Of a stretch of DNA of 64,000 bases, positions 1 through 8,301 are shown piece by piece. Below the pieces are notes generated by a model that did not search any database, was not told the DNA's origin, and saw nothing but the letters and a program-made list of their open reading frames with translations. Position numbers and translations under genes: made by a program. The DNA lies in assembly GCA_017308235.1 (NCBI GenBank), contig JAFKFL010000027.1, forward strand, positions 1-64,000, given 5' to 3'. This stretch comes from Alphaproteobacteria bacterium (lineage in GTDB: Bacteria; Pseudomonadota; Alphaproteobacteria; Reyranellales; Reyranellaceae). Within the stretch, counting starts at the first letter, position 1. Every line of letters starts with the position of its first letter.

Positions 1-596
<596 letters not shown>

Positions 597-633
597 TAGC
601 CATTCCCCAGCGTTAAAAATTGGCCTTTAGGGT

Positions 634-1425
634 TCACCACGAGTTACGCAATTCGCGAAGCTTCAAGAATACTTTGCGCGGGTCAGGCTTATCGGGCAAT
701 TCGGGAAAGGTCTCGCGCAATTTCGCGATGACCGTTGGGTTGGTCAGGCGAAAGAACGTGTTGATCTCCCCTTCGACTTCGAGCGTCGATATGTACGCGC
801 GATTGGGATCTTGGCCCGAGAGTTTGTCGAGCATTTCCCGAGCCTTGTTGTTGTCGGGCTCGCGATTCAATGTGAAACGCAGATTGTTTTCCATGTAATC
901 GTGGCCCGGATAAATCAATGTCGATTGCGGCAGCTTGGCGAGCTGCTGGTCAAACGTCCTATACAGCTCTTCCGGATGACCGCCGTTGTGGCAATTCCCG
1001 GCACCGGCATTGAATAGCGTATCGCCACAGAATAGCGCCGGCTGGTCAGTGTGTGACAGCAGGCATACGTGACACATGGTGTGGCCTGGCGTATCCAGCA
1101 CTTCAAGCTCGACTGTCTTGCCCACTTTGACGACATCGCCCGCGCTCAGGCCTCGGGCCATGTCGGGGATTTTGTCTTTGGCATTCTTGTGCGCCAGAAT
1201 CGTCGCGCTTGTTTTCCCGACCATAGCCTCGTTTCCACCCGTATGATCGTGATGTTCGTGCGTGTTCAGAATCTGAGTGATATCCCATCCTTCTTGCTTG
1301 GCTGCCCGCAAACACTTTTCATGATCCAAGGGGTCGATGGCCAGGGCCTCGCCGGTTTCGCTGCAGGCGATGAGGTAGTTGAAATTGCGGAAGGCGTTGG
1401 CGGTCCAGATTTGTTTGACTATCAT
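634..1425 (-). CDS. gloB: Hydroxyacylglutathione hydrolase (glyoxalase II)
   Basis: Product of 263 residues with the metallo-beta-lactamase fold. The metal-binding motif THEHHDHTGG (about residues 55-64), the second ligand region DTPGHTMCHV, FCGDTLF with the bridging Asp, and YPGHDYMENNLRF are all present in the order of glyoxalase II. The C-terminal half carries the typical glutathione-binding helices (NNLRFTLNREPDN), ending near the family's usual 250-260 residues. It hydrolyses S-D-lactoylglutathione to D-lactate and glutathione in the cytosol, completing methylglyoxal detoxification. It starts at ATG 1425 with GGGGATG upstream and precedes mreB by 37 nt. Confidence 0.93.
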   Translation of the reverse strand: MIVKQIWTANAFRNFNYLIACSETGEALAIDPLDHEKCLRAAKQEGWDITQILNTHEHHDHTGGNEAMVGKTSATILAHKNAKDKIPDMARGLSAGDVVKVGKTVELEVLDTPGHTMCHVCLLSHTDQPALFCGDTLFNAGAGNCHNGGHPEELYRTFDQQLAKLPQSTLIYPGHDYMENNLRFTLNREPDNNKAREMLDKLSGQDPNRAYISTLEVEGEINTFFRLTNPTVIAKLRETFPELPDKPDPRKVFLKLRELRNSW

Positions 1426-1439
1426 GGCATCATCCCCTG

Positions 1440-1691
1440 TCAGTAGCGTCCGACAATAATGGCGTTGGAACGGGCCTCGCTGAGGAAGACCGACACTAAG
1501 TTTATGCGCTTGTCCAAGTCGTGATGGTGCCGACGCTGCACGATCGTCAATCTGCGACCGGTTCGTAGCACTTCTGTCCCGGCGACCACGGCTTTGCGAT
1601 TTCGCAACGGTTGGCGCACGTTACAGCTATTGTCGGATGAATCCACTAAGTAGTCCAACCGGTCTGGAATTTCTGGGCAAGCTACGATCAC
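1440..1691 (-). pseudogene. Possible remnant of a PaaI-like hotdog thioesterase
   Basis: A short frame of 83 codons with no clear ribosome site. The stretch AVVAGTEVLRTGRRLTIVQ resembles the strand typical of PaaI-family hotdog thioesterases (acidic-polar residue, GR-L, hydrophobic strand). The residues that follow do not continue the fold, which suggests a decayed or frameshifted fragment. No catalytic residue can be assigned. Base composition is less GC-rich than the flanking genes. It may equally be non-coding. The 392-base interval 1426-1817 otherwise holds only the palindrome listed at 1738. Confidence 0.22.
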
Positions 1692-1737
1692 CTATTCCAC
1701 CAGGTCCGTAATAATAGCTATGCTTCGCATGTGGGAT

Positions 1738-1754
1738 GGCACCACCGTGGTGCC
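1738..1754. repeat. 17-bp near-perfect palindrome GGCACCAC-C-GTGGTGCC
   Basis: Two 8-bp arms that are exact reverse complements around one central base, in the gene-free interval between the frameshifted LLM gene and gloB. It could fold as a 6-bp stem with a 5-nt loop or serve as a dimeric protein-binding site. No T-tract follows on either strand, so a classic terminator is not supported. Confidence 0.5.
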
Positions 1755-1817
1755 GGCGGCGAACCGTTACTCAACGTGGTCGACAAAGCAAATTGATTGT
1801 GCCTTTGAGGCTCGGTC

Positions 1818-2857
1818 TCAAACGGCTGTGTGCCTCAGCTTGGGAATCACGTGGCTACCGTACTTGGCGTACCACTCCTTCAACCTCTCCGGCGGCTGAG
1901 ACCTGTTGAACGTAGCCGCAAAATGGCCAGCGCCGGCAGCTTGGCACTGGTCGATGATTTGATCCGCGACGGAGAGAGCGGTACCGGCGATGAATTCGTC
2001 ATCGCCAACCGAGAATGCGTGCGCCGTCGGCGTATCGAGGATCGCCGGCCGGTCTGGTGTATCGAGTCGTGGGTCTGCTGAAAGAAACTTGAGCGTATTG
2101 CGGCGTTGGGCGTTGACATCGAGGCGGCTTCGCGCTCGTCGTCGAGCAGCGTGACCTGCCGGCGAATGCATAGATCGTCCGGGCCCACCTTTCGCCCCAC
2201 CTTGTATGCCTCGTCGCGAAAGGCATCGAAGATCTCGATGATCTTGCTCAACGGATGGAAGCCGGTGCAGAGCTTGGCGCCGCGGCGCGCCGCCTTGCGG
2301 GCGGATGAAACGCTGACCACTGTGACCCAGACCGGTGGCGATGGCTGCTGCACGGGACGCGGCGTCAGGTGAAGATTATCGAAGTGCCAGAACTTGCCAT
2401 GATGCGAAATCACGGGGCTCTTCAAGGCGGCATCGAGAATGTCGAGTACTTCGTCATTGCGGGCGCGCGCCTCGTCAGGTCCGAGGCCAATCTTCTCCAT
2501 TTCATTGGGGATACCGGCAGCCGTTCCAATCTCGAGCCTGCCACCGGTGAGATGGTCGAGCATGCCGATCTCTTCGATGAGCTGCCATGGGGTGTGATAG
2601 GGCGCCACCATGCCGAGCGTTCCGAGCCGAAGTTTCGTGGTCCGTGACGCAATGTTGGCGATCAGCAGGTTTGGCGCCGGCGAGTATGCCGCCCCATAAT
2701 GATGTTCGCTGAAGAAGATGCCCTCGAAGCCGGCCGGCTCAGCGCTCGCCCACAAGCCCAGATACGCATTGAAATAGCGCAGCGAATGGGATGCATCGAA
2801 CCGCTCATGCAGCTTGCCGGGCGCCGCAAAGAATTCGAAGATCCACGGCTTTATCAT
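1818..2857 (-). pseudogene. LLM-class flavin-dependent oxidoreductase, frameshifted
   Basis: The first about 240 codons from ATG 2857 read as a luciferase-like monooxygenase: FFSEHHYG near residue 50, LRLGTLGMVAPYHTPWQLIEE, DHLTGGRLEIGTAAGI, and the RPVQQPSPPVWVTVVS segment before the second half of the TIM barrel. After TLLDDEREA (about base 2130) this frame becomes low-complexity Arg/Ser-rich sequence. A neighbouring frame continues sensibly (RLDVNAQRR, then DDEFIAGTALSVADQIIDQC and a normal C-terminus) to a stop at 1818. Joining the frames gives about 346 residues, the family's normal length, so one indel separates them. It follows ghrA by 49 nt. Either a recently broken gene or a sequencing error. 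Confidence 0.8.
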
Positions 2858-2906
2858 TGTAAGCAGCTCTCCTCTCCGATTCAGTGGCGTCTGCCGGGCA
2901 GATCGA

Positions 2907-3842
2907 TCAGTACCCCCGCGTAACGTCGACTTCCTGCAGGAGACGTCCTCCGGCCTTGAGGCTGCGGATGTTCGCGGCGACCTCGGTGACCAGCTGGGCT
3001 ACGGTCGGCCGCCGCGCCACGTGCGGCATCACCGTCACCTTGGGATGACGCCAAAGCGGGCTTTCCGGCGGCAGCGGCTCGGGCCAGAGCGCGTCCAGGG
3101 CGGCATAAGACAACTGTCCCGAATCGAGCGCGGCGATCAGGTCCTTGTCCACCACGTGCTTGCCGCGTCCAACGTTCACCAGCATGGCGCCTCGCGGCAT
3201 CATGGCGAACGTGCGCGCACAGAAGATGCCCTCGGTTTCCGCCGTCAGTGGCAACAGACAGACGGCGATATCCGTCTGACGGAGGAACGGTTCAAGCTGA
3301 TCGCGGCCGTGAAAGAGCGGGACGTCGGCCGCCTGTCGCGGTGAGCGGACCCACGCCGACACCTTGAAGCCAAGCGACTGCAGGACCAGCGCCGGCGCCT
3401 TGGCCATCATGCCGAAGCCCAAAAAGCCGACGCGCCTTTGCTCGGGCCGAAGGATCGGCACCCTGCGCCATTCCCGGTTTGCCTGGGCCTCCTGGTAGGC
3501 CGGCATGTCGCGATGGAAACGCAAGACGTGCATGACGACGTATTCCGTCATCATGGGATCGCCCCCCGGCGGTTCCAGCTTGCCCAGCGGGACTTTCGGC
3601 AGCTTTGGATGCGCGGCGATGTCCTCTACCCCGGCGGCACGGCTGAACATGGCTTTCAGGTTGGGAAAGCCGGGAAGCGCGTCGAAATCCGGATGCATGA
3701 AGGCGAGATATTCGATGTCCTTCATCTCGCCGACATCGGGCCAGAAGCGAATGGGCAGACCGGGAACGCGCTCCTTGAAGGCGTCACGCCATGCCTGGGC
3801 CGTGCCGATGATCTTGTCCAGGTTGATAACGAGCAGCGTCAT
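2907..3842 (-). CDS. ghrA: Glyoxylate/hydroxypyruvate reductase A-type 2-hydroxyacid dehydrogenase
   Basis: Product of 311 residues. The central Rossmann motif is RRVGFLGFGMMAKAPALVLQ, followed by SAWVRSPR, then the dehydrogenase signature LVNVGRGKHVVDKDLIAALD and the catalytic region ALWPEPLPPESPLWRHPKVT with MPHVA. This is the layout of E. coli GhrA, an NAD(P)H-dependent enzyme reducing glyoxylate and hydroxypyruvate. Substrate here is inferred. The ATG at 3842 is chosen because a strong AGGAGG lies 6 nt upstream. That ATG overlaps the stop of the preceding small ORF as ATGA. The gene sits between an MFS carrier and an LLM oxidoreductase on one strand, suggesting uptake and oxidation or reduction of an organic acid. 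Confidence 0.87.
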   Translation of the reverse strand: MTLLVINLDKIIGTAQAWRDAFKERVPGLPIRFWPDVGEMKDIEYLAFMHPDFDALPGFPNLKAMFSRAAGVEDIAAHPKLPKVPLGKLEPPGGDPMMTEYVVMHVLRFHRDMPAYQEAQANREWRRVPILRPEQRRVGFLGFGMMAKAPALVLQSLGFKVSAWVRSPRQAADVPLFHGRDQLEPFLRQTDIAVCLLPLTAETEGIFCARTFAMMPRGAMLVNVGRGKHVVDKDLIAALDSGQLSYAALDALWPEPLPPESPLWRHPKVTVMPHVARRPTVAQLVTEVAANIRSLKAGGRLLQEVDVTRGY

Positions 3843-4039
3843 GCAGCCTCCTGCAACTTCCCGGGGGCGACGCAAAAGGCGACGCATCCATGTTCGAAAT
3901 GATAGAGGAGAACACGGGCGACCCAAAGACTGGGCTTAACAGTCGCCAGCAGCCAGAGCCCATACGCAGCCGGCACCAACAAGCCCCTGACCCGGCTAAT
4001 CCACGGGACGGGTATGCCGTCACCTCGCTCTTCCGTCAC
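3839..4039 (-). CDS. Small coupled ORF with one hydrophobic segment, function unknown
   Basis: A 66-codon frame begins with GTG at 4039, overlapping the stop of the MFS gene by 4 nt (GTGA). It ends at 3839, overlapping the ghrA start by 4 nt (ATGA). Such overlap at both ends is typical of a translated operon member. The protein starts MTEERGDGIPVPW, then has a hydrophobic stretch, GLLVPAAYGLWLLATV, and ends in FCVAPGKLQEAA. One membrane segment is plausible. The ghrA ribosome site lies inside its last codons. I do not recognise a family. Alternative: an untranslated spacer that happens to be open. Confidence 0.5.
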   Translation of the reverse strand: MTEERGDGIPVPWISRVRGLLVPAAYGLWLLATVKPSLWVARVLLYHFEHGCVAFCVAPGKLQEAA

Positions 4040-5256
4040 TCGGGATCGCGGCCGAGCCGCAGCAGAGGAACCAGGGCGAAGGCAAAAGCAGTCGTCGCCG
4101 CGGAAACGACGATCAATGGCTCAAGGTGATTGTCGAACACACGTTCATACAAAAACGCTCCGGCGTTTGTTGAAAAGATGTCGGCGAGATTCATGACAGA
4201 CATGAGACCCGCGAAGGCGAAGCCTTCGGCACGCCGCGGGCAGTAATGCGCGGCAAGCGACAACGAGGCGATCGTGGCGATCATTGCCGCCACGCCGCTG
4301 GTGAAATTGACCGCTGCAGCGGAAAGTTCGTCGGTCAGCAGTAGGAATGAGGCAGCAGCCACAGTCCCGAGCACAATGCTGAGATAAAGCAGGGGTTTGG
4401 AGTTCATGCGCTGCAACAGAAAGCGGTAGAGCAAACCGCCTGCTATCCATCCGGCCGATGAGATCGAGCCCAGTACGCCAATATACTCTTGCGAGAACTT
4501 CAGCGTATCGGTCATGTAATAGTAGAGCGGCGTGCCGAAACCCGGTGCGAAGGCGTAGAGAAACAGAAAGAGGGCGATGCCCCAGAGCTTGCGAGATTGC
4601 GCCGCCTCGACAATGCTTGCGAACGTGCGTCGCAGTTCGACGCGATCGATCTTGGTCTTGGGCTCGTTAAGTAAGACGAGCGAACTCATGACGACGGCGA
4701 TCGGAGCGATTGCTGCGATGGCCGCAGCTACCTGCACGGCTCGAGTTGGCGAAAGGTATTGCACCAAGAAGCCGCCCGAGAATGCGCTCGCCATCACAGC
4801 GATGTTGAACCACAGCCATTGCTGGCCGACCAGCGTGCTACCTTCGCGGAAGCTGCGCCCGTTCTCGGCCAGCAACGCGCCGCATAAGGTGCTTGATGTC
4901 GCCATCGCATAGGAGGTGAGTACGAGCAGGATCGCGAACTCCGACGGCTCGGTCAGGTACGCGATCCAGGCGTAGGCGCCGGCCGCGACCAGGCTGGACA
5001 GGATCAGGTAGCTCTTGCGGCGATAGCCGAACAGCGGCACGAAATCGGACACCAACCCGAAGACAGGCTTGATGACCCAAGGAAAGTTCAGCACGGCGAA
5101 GTAGGCAGTAACCTCGACAGGGGTCCAGCCCTTCACCTTCAAGAAGTAGCTTAAGGGTTGGAAGATGACGCCAAAGCGCGCCTGCCCAATTCCTTCGACG
5201 ACATACACGATGGCGAAGAACATCATCAGCCGACGGATGTCCCGCCGTTCTGTCAT
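4036..5256 (-). CDS. MFS transporter, BT1/folate-biopterin-transporter-like
   Basis: A 406-residue inner-membrane protein with about 12 hydrophobic segments. The loop sequence YFLKVKGWTPVEVTAYFAVLNFPWVIKP, split around residue 45, and DFVPLFGYRRKSYL after segment 2 resemble BT1-family MFS carriers. So does TPLYYYMTDTLKFSQEYIG at the start of the second half. Substrate cannot be read from sequence; family members move folates, pterins or organic solutes. It is first in a minus-strand series with the small ORF, ghrA and the LLM gene, so the substrate may be a precursor for those enzymes. A 13-bp repeat, GTTGATATTCAAC at 5371-5383, lies upstream. The ATG at 5256 has only a weak ribosome site. 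Confidence 0.78.
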   Translation of the reverse strand: MTERRDIRRLMMFFAIVYVVEGIGQARFGVIFQPLSYFLKVKGWTPVEVTAYFAVLNFPWVIKPVFGLVSDFVPLFGYRRKSYLILSSLVAAGAYAWIAYLTEPSEFAILLVLTSYAMATSSTLCGALLAENGRSFREGSTLVGQQWLWFNIAVMASAFSGGFLVQYLSPTRAVQVAAAIAAIAPIAVVMSSLVLLNEPKTKIDRVELRRTFASIVEAAQSRKLWGIALFLFLYAFAPGFGTPLYYYMTDTLKFSQEYIGVLGSISSAGWIAGGLLYRFLLQRMNSKPLLYLSIVLGTVAAASFLLLTDELSAAAVNFTSGVAAMIATIASLSLAAHYCPRRAEGFAFAGLMSVMNLADIFSTNAGAFLYERVFDNHLEPLIVVSAATTAFAFALVPLLRLGRDPE

Positions 5257-5441
5257 CGCTTACGTGACTGGAGGGGGTTAACCATCAAATGTATGGAGTG
5301 GCCGGACTCGTAGAGCACGACGCTCAGTTAACTGGCATCGCGACGGCCGACTGGCAACGTAATCATCGTTGTTGATATTCAACCTCCCCTGCCGACTATG
5401 CCGGTAGATCTTCCATATCGTCGCTCCTCCAATCGTCATGT

Positions 5442-6008
5442 TCAATGCGGCGCAGCCCGTCGGTGGGAAACGCCGCTATCCCCCTGGGACGGCTCGACGC
5501 CAACTTCATGAATGCTCGGCCGGAAGGCCTGACCGGCTAGCTCGAGCATTGCGAGCGCAATGGGTAAGGAGAAACGGCGTGGGCCGGCACTTCCCGGATT
5601 GAGGTAAAGCACACCGTTAACGGTTTCGATTTTCGGACGATGCGAATGACCTGACACAACCACATCAATACCGGCTACCGCGGGATCGAAATCCAGTTCC
5701 TTGAGATTGTGGAGCACATAAATGGACCGACCGCTGAGCTTCACGAGTGCAGTGTGCGGGTACCCGGACGCCCACCCGCCTCTATCGATGTTCCCTCTTA
5801 TTGCCGTTATCGGTGCGATTTTACTTAGTTCTGAAATCACTTCGGGGTGGCCGATATCGCCCGCATGAATGATATGATGGACACCTCCAAGGCTTCTGAG
5901 GGCCTCTGGCCGCACAAGACCGTGGGTATCCGAGATGATGCCGATCTTCAGAATCGAGGCCGCGGCGCGGCTTCTGACCCTACTCTGTCCGGATTGACGA
6001 CCTTCCAC
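5442..6008 (-). CDS. YfcE/MJ0936-type metallophosphoesterase
   Basis: A calcineurin-like phosphoesterase of about 188 residues. Motifs are in order: IGIISDTHG (metal ligands D, H), HAGDIG, AIRGNID (the family's GN-D/H site), and VVSGHSHRP. The core ends with YLNPGSAGPRR, characteristic of the YfcE/MJ0936 subgroup of phosphodiesterases. These bind two metal ions and cleave phosphodiesters; the natural substrate is unknown. No ATG lies in frame near the core. I chose GTG 6008 because GGAG sits 5 nt upstream, leaving about 18 extra residues before the first strand. The frame is open further to a TTG at 6137. The C-terminal 25 residues are polar and unusual for the family. Confidence 0.82.
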   Translation of the reverse strand: MEGRQSGQSRVRSRAAASILKIGIISDTHGLVRPEALRSLGGVHHIIHAGDIGHPEVISELSKIAPITAIRGNIDRGGWASGYPHTALVKLSGRSIYVLHNLKELDFDPAVAGIDVVVSGHSHRPKIETVNGVLYLNPGSAGPRRFSLPIALAMLELAGQAFRPSIHEVGVEPSQGDSGVSHRRAAPH

Positions 6009-6209
6009 TTCAGCTCCGTGGGGGCAAAGAGAAGGTTCGCATCGGCGGGCAAGCCAATCTGGCCGCACGGCCAGATGCGAGCTGATTGTGGCGGCTGATG
6101 TCGTGGGATTGCATTGGTCTGCCCCGGATTGCAGCAATGCATCCTGACGATTTCAGCGCGCCAAAGCGACCCACATCGGCAGTATCCGGAGTCCTTCTGG
6201 CACAACCGC

Positions 6210-8168
6210 TCAAATCGAACGCCCGATGAGAAACCCTTCATAAAGTGCCTCCTCCACTGTTCGAGGCGTGAGGCAATCCCCTGCGAGATGGACAGGCCGC
6301 CTAAGTCCATGCAATTCCTTCTCAAGCGTCGTCACCGGCGTATGCCCTGTCGCCAGCACGATCGTATCCACATCCTCGCGGACCACTGCATTGCCTGATA
6401 GCGCATGCACGAGATACGCCGTCGTGCCGTCGACGCCATAGATGCGTGCGTGAGGAATCACCGTGATTCCAAGGTTGTCGAGCTTGGCCATCCAATGGTC
6501 GCGAACATAGAGCTGCAAATTGTAACCTGCGTGAGGCGCATTGACCGCGAGCTGCACCTTGTGCCCCGCGAGCGCCAGCATCTCGGCGAGGCCCATACCG
6601 ATCCAGTCAGCGCGCCAGTCGGCAATCAGGACACTCGAGCCGAGGTTCACCCCTCCTGCTAATACGCTCCAAGCGCCCACCACATGGCCGTCCTCGCGTC
6701 CTTCAACAGGCGGTTCATAGGGCTTGGCGCCTGTCGCAACGATAATTTCGTCAGGAGCCAACATTTCGACCAGCGCTCGGTCCACTCTGGTCTGACGACG
6801 AACATCAATGTTCAGCTTTCCTATTTCGGCTTCGAGGTTTGTGACCAGTCCGCCAAACTCCGCTCGGTCCGGCAGTAGCTGCCCGAGCAGCGCCTGCCCT
6901 CCCAACTGTCTGTTGGCCTCGCAGAGGATGACGCGATGACCGCGCTCGGCGGCGGTAACGGCGGCCCTCATACCAGCGGGACCGCCGCCTGCGACCAAGA
7001 TGGTCTTGGCATATGTAGTAGGCGTCAGCTCGCCGAGCTCGTGTTCTCTGCCTGTTAGAGGGTTCTGAATGCAGGAGATCGAGTACCCGGCATGATAATG
7101 CCCGATGCAGGCCTGGTTGCAGCCAATGCAGGCGCGAATATCATCGAGACGTTTCTCGGCCGCCTTGTTCGGCATATCCGGGTCCGTGATCATCGCGCGC
7201 GTCATGCCGCACATGTCCGCGAACCCCGCTCGGAGCACCTGCTCGGCGATCTGCGGTTGATTGATCCTTCCTGCAACGAAGACGGGAAGTCCTGTTACCG
7301 CACGAATCTTTCCCGCCTGCGGAGCGACGTAGGCATTCTCGACACCCATCGGCGGGACGACATGGATGGAACCGCCAGGGCCGGTCATCGAGCCAAGCGT
7401 CGTATTGATGTAGTCGAGGGCGTTTGTCCTCGCGAGCTCCTTGCAAACAGTAAGTACGTCGCCTTTATGCAGGCCGTCGGCCTCCACCTCATCCGCCGAG
7501 ATGCGCATCCCCACAACCATATCGCCGACATTCGCGCGGACCGCAGCGAGGCACTCGGTCAGAAAGCGCATGCGGTTCTCGAAGGACCCGCCATAGCGAT
7601 CGGTACGGACATTTGCGTTCGCGTTTAGAAATGCCGCAAAGAGCATGCCGTGGGACGCGACGATCTCGATGCCATCGAGGCCGGCTTCGGCAAGGCGCCG
7701 AGCTGCCATGCCACAGGAGGCGACCAGCTCCTCGACCATATCGAGAGGCATTTCGCGTGGCATGGTGTGAAAGCGATTGTCGGGTATGGCCGACGGCGCG
7801 AAGGTAACAGCACGCATTCCGCCCTTGATGCGTCGCGTTGCTTTGCCCGGATGCGAGAGCTGACCGAAGACCCGACCGCCGTGCTTATGAACTGCCTTGG
7901 CGATTGCGGCATAGCCAGGGATGCACCGATCATCGCTCGCGTTGAGATCTGGTGCGTCGCTCAAGCCTGACGCGTGCATTCGCGAAGACTCGGTGATGAT
8001 GAGACCTACGCCTCCGCGCGCGCGCCTTTCATGATATGCCACCATTTCCGGCGAAGGAACGCCGCCCTTAGCCAGATAGGTCTGATGTCCGGTCGACAGT
8101 ATCCGGTTGCGTATTTCAACGCTCCGAATGCGAAGCGACGAAAAGAGATGCTCCAAGCTTCGCGTCAT
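6210..8168 (-). CDS. OYE-family FMN/4Fe-4S/FAD oxidoreductase (N-methylproline demethylase/trimethylamine dehydrogenase-like)
   Basis: Product of 652 residues with the multi-domain layout of 2,4-dienoyl-CoA reductase and trimethylamine dehydrogenase. First comes an FMN TIM barrel (RNRILSTGHQTYLAKGG, SHGMLFAAFLN, NVRTDRYGGSFENR). Next is the 4Fe-4S motif CIGCNQACIG plus a distal Cys. Last is a dinucleotide-binding domain starting ILVAGGGPAGMRAAVTAAERG. StcD-type enzymes of this family demethylate N-methylproline in stachydrine breakdown. The divergent neighbour is a dimethylglycine-dehydrogenase-like protein, so an N-methylated substrate is the best inference. The ATG at 8168 (MTRSLEHLFSSLRI) is chosen because earlier codons are low-complexity and the barrel begins right after it. 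Confidence 0.88.
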   Translation of the reverse strand: MTRSLEHLFSSLRIRSVEIRNRILSTGHQTYLAKGGVPSPEMVAYHERRARGGVGLIITESSRMHASGLSDAPDLNASDDRCIPGYAAIAKAVHKHGGRVFGQLSHPGKATRRIKGGMRAVTFAPSAIPDNRFHTMPREMPLDMVEELVASCGMAARRLAEAGLDGIEIVASHGMLFAAFLNANANVRTDRYGGSFENRMRFLTECLAAVRANVGDMVVGMRISADEVEADGLHKGDVLTVCKELARTNALDYINTTLGSMTGPGGSIHVVPPMGVENAYVAPQAGKIRAVTGLPVFVAGRINQPQIAEQVLRAGFADMCGMTRAMITDPDMPNKAAEKRLDDIRACIGCNQACIGHYHAGYSISCIQNPLTGREHELGELTPTTYAKTILVAGGGPAGMRAAVTAAERGHRVILCEANRQLGGQALLGQLLPDRAEFGGLVTNLEAEIGKLNIDVRRQTRVDRALVEMLAPDEIIVATGAKPYEPPVEGREDGHVVGAWSVLAGGVNLGSSVLIADWRADWIGMGLAEMLALAGHKVQLAVNAPHAGYNLQLYVRDHWMAKLDNLGITVIPHARIYGVDGTTAYLVHALSGNAVVREDVDTIVLATGHTPVTTLEKELHGLRRPVHLAGDCLTPRTVEEALYEGFLIGRSI

Positions 8169-8301
8169 GGCTCGACCTGATCCTGCTAGTGGTTGACCCC
8201 GAGAATCACGACAGCAAGAACTTCTGCCTGCGCTCCTCGGAATTCGTCGTGTGCTTCGCGATATGATTATACTCACGCGTCGGTTCATTGGAGATAGCAG
8301 C

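Noticed and set aside
5371..5383. GTTGATATTCAAC as an Fnr/FixK-type site
   Set aside because: Arms are only 5 bp with 3-bp spacing, not the TTGAT-N4-ATCAA geometry; noted only in the MFS entry.
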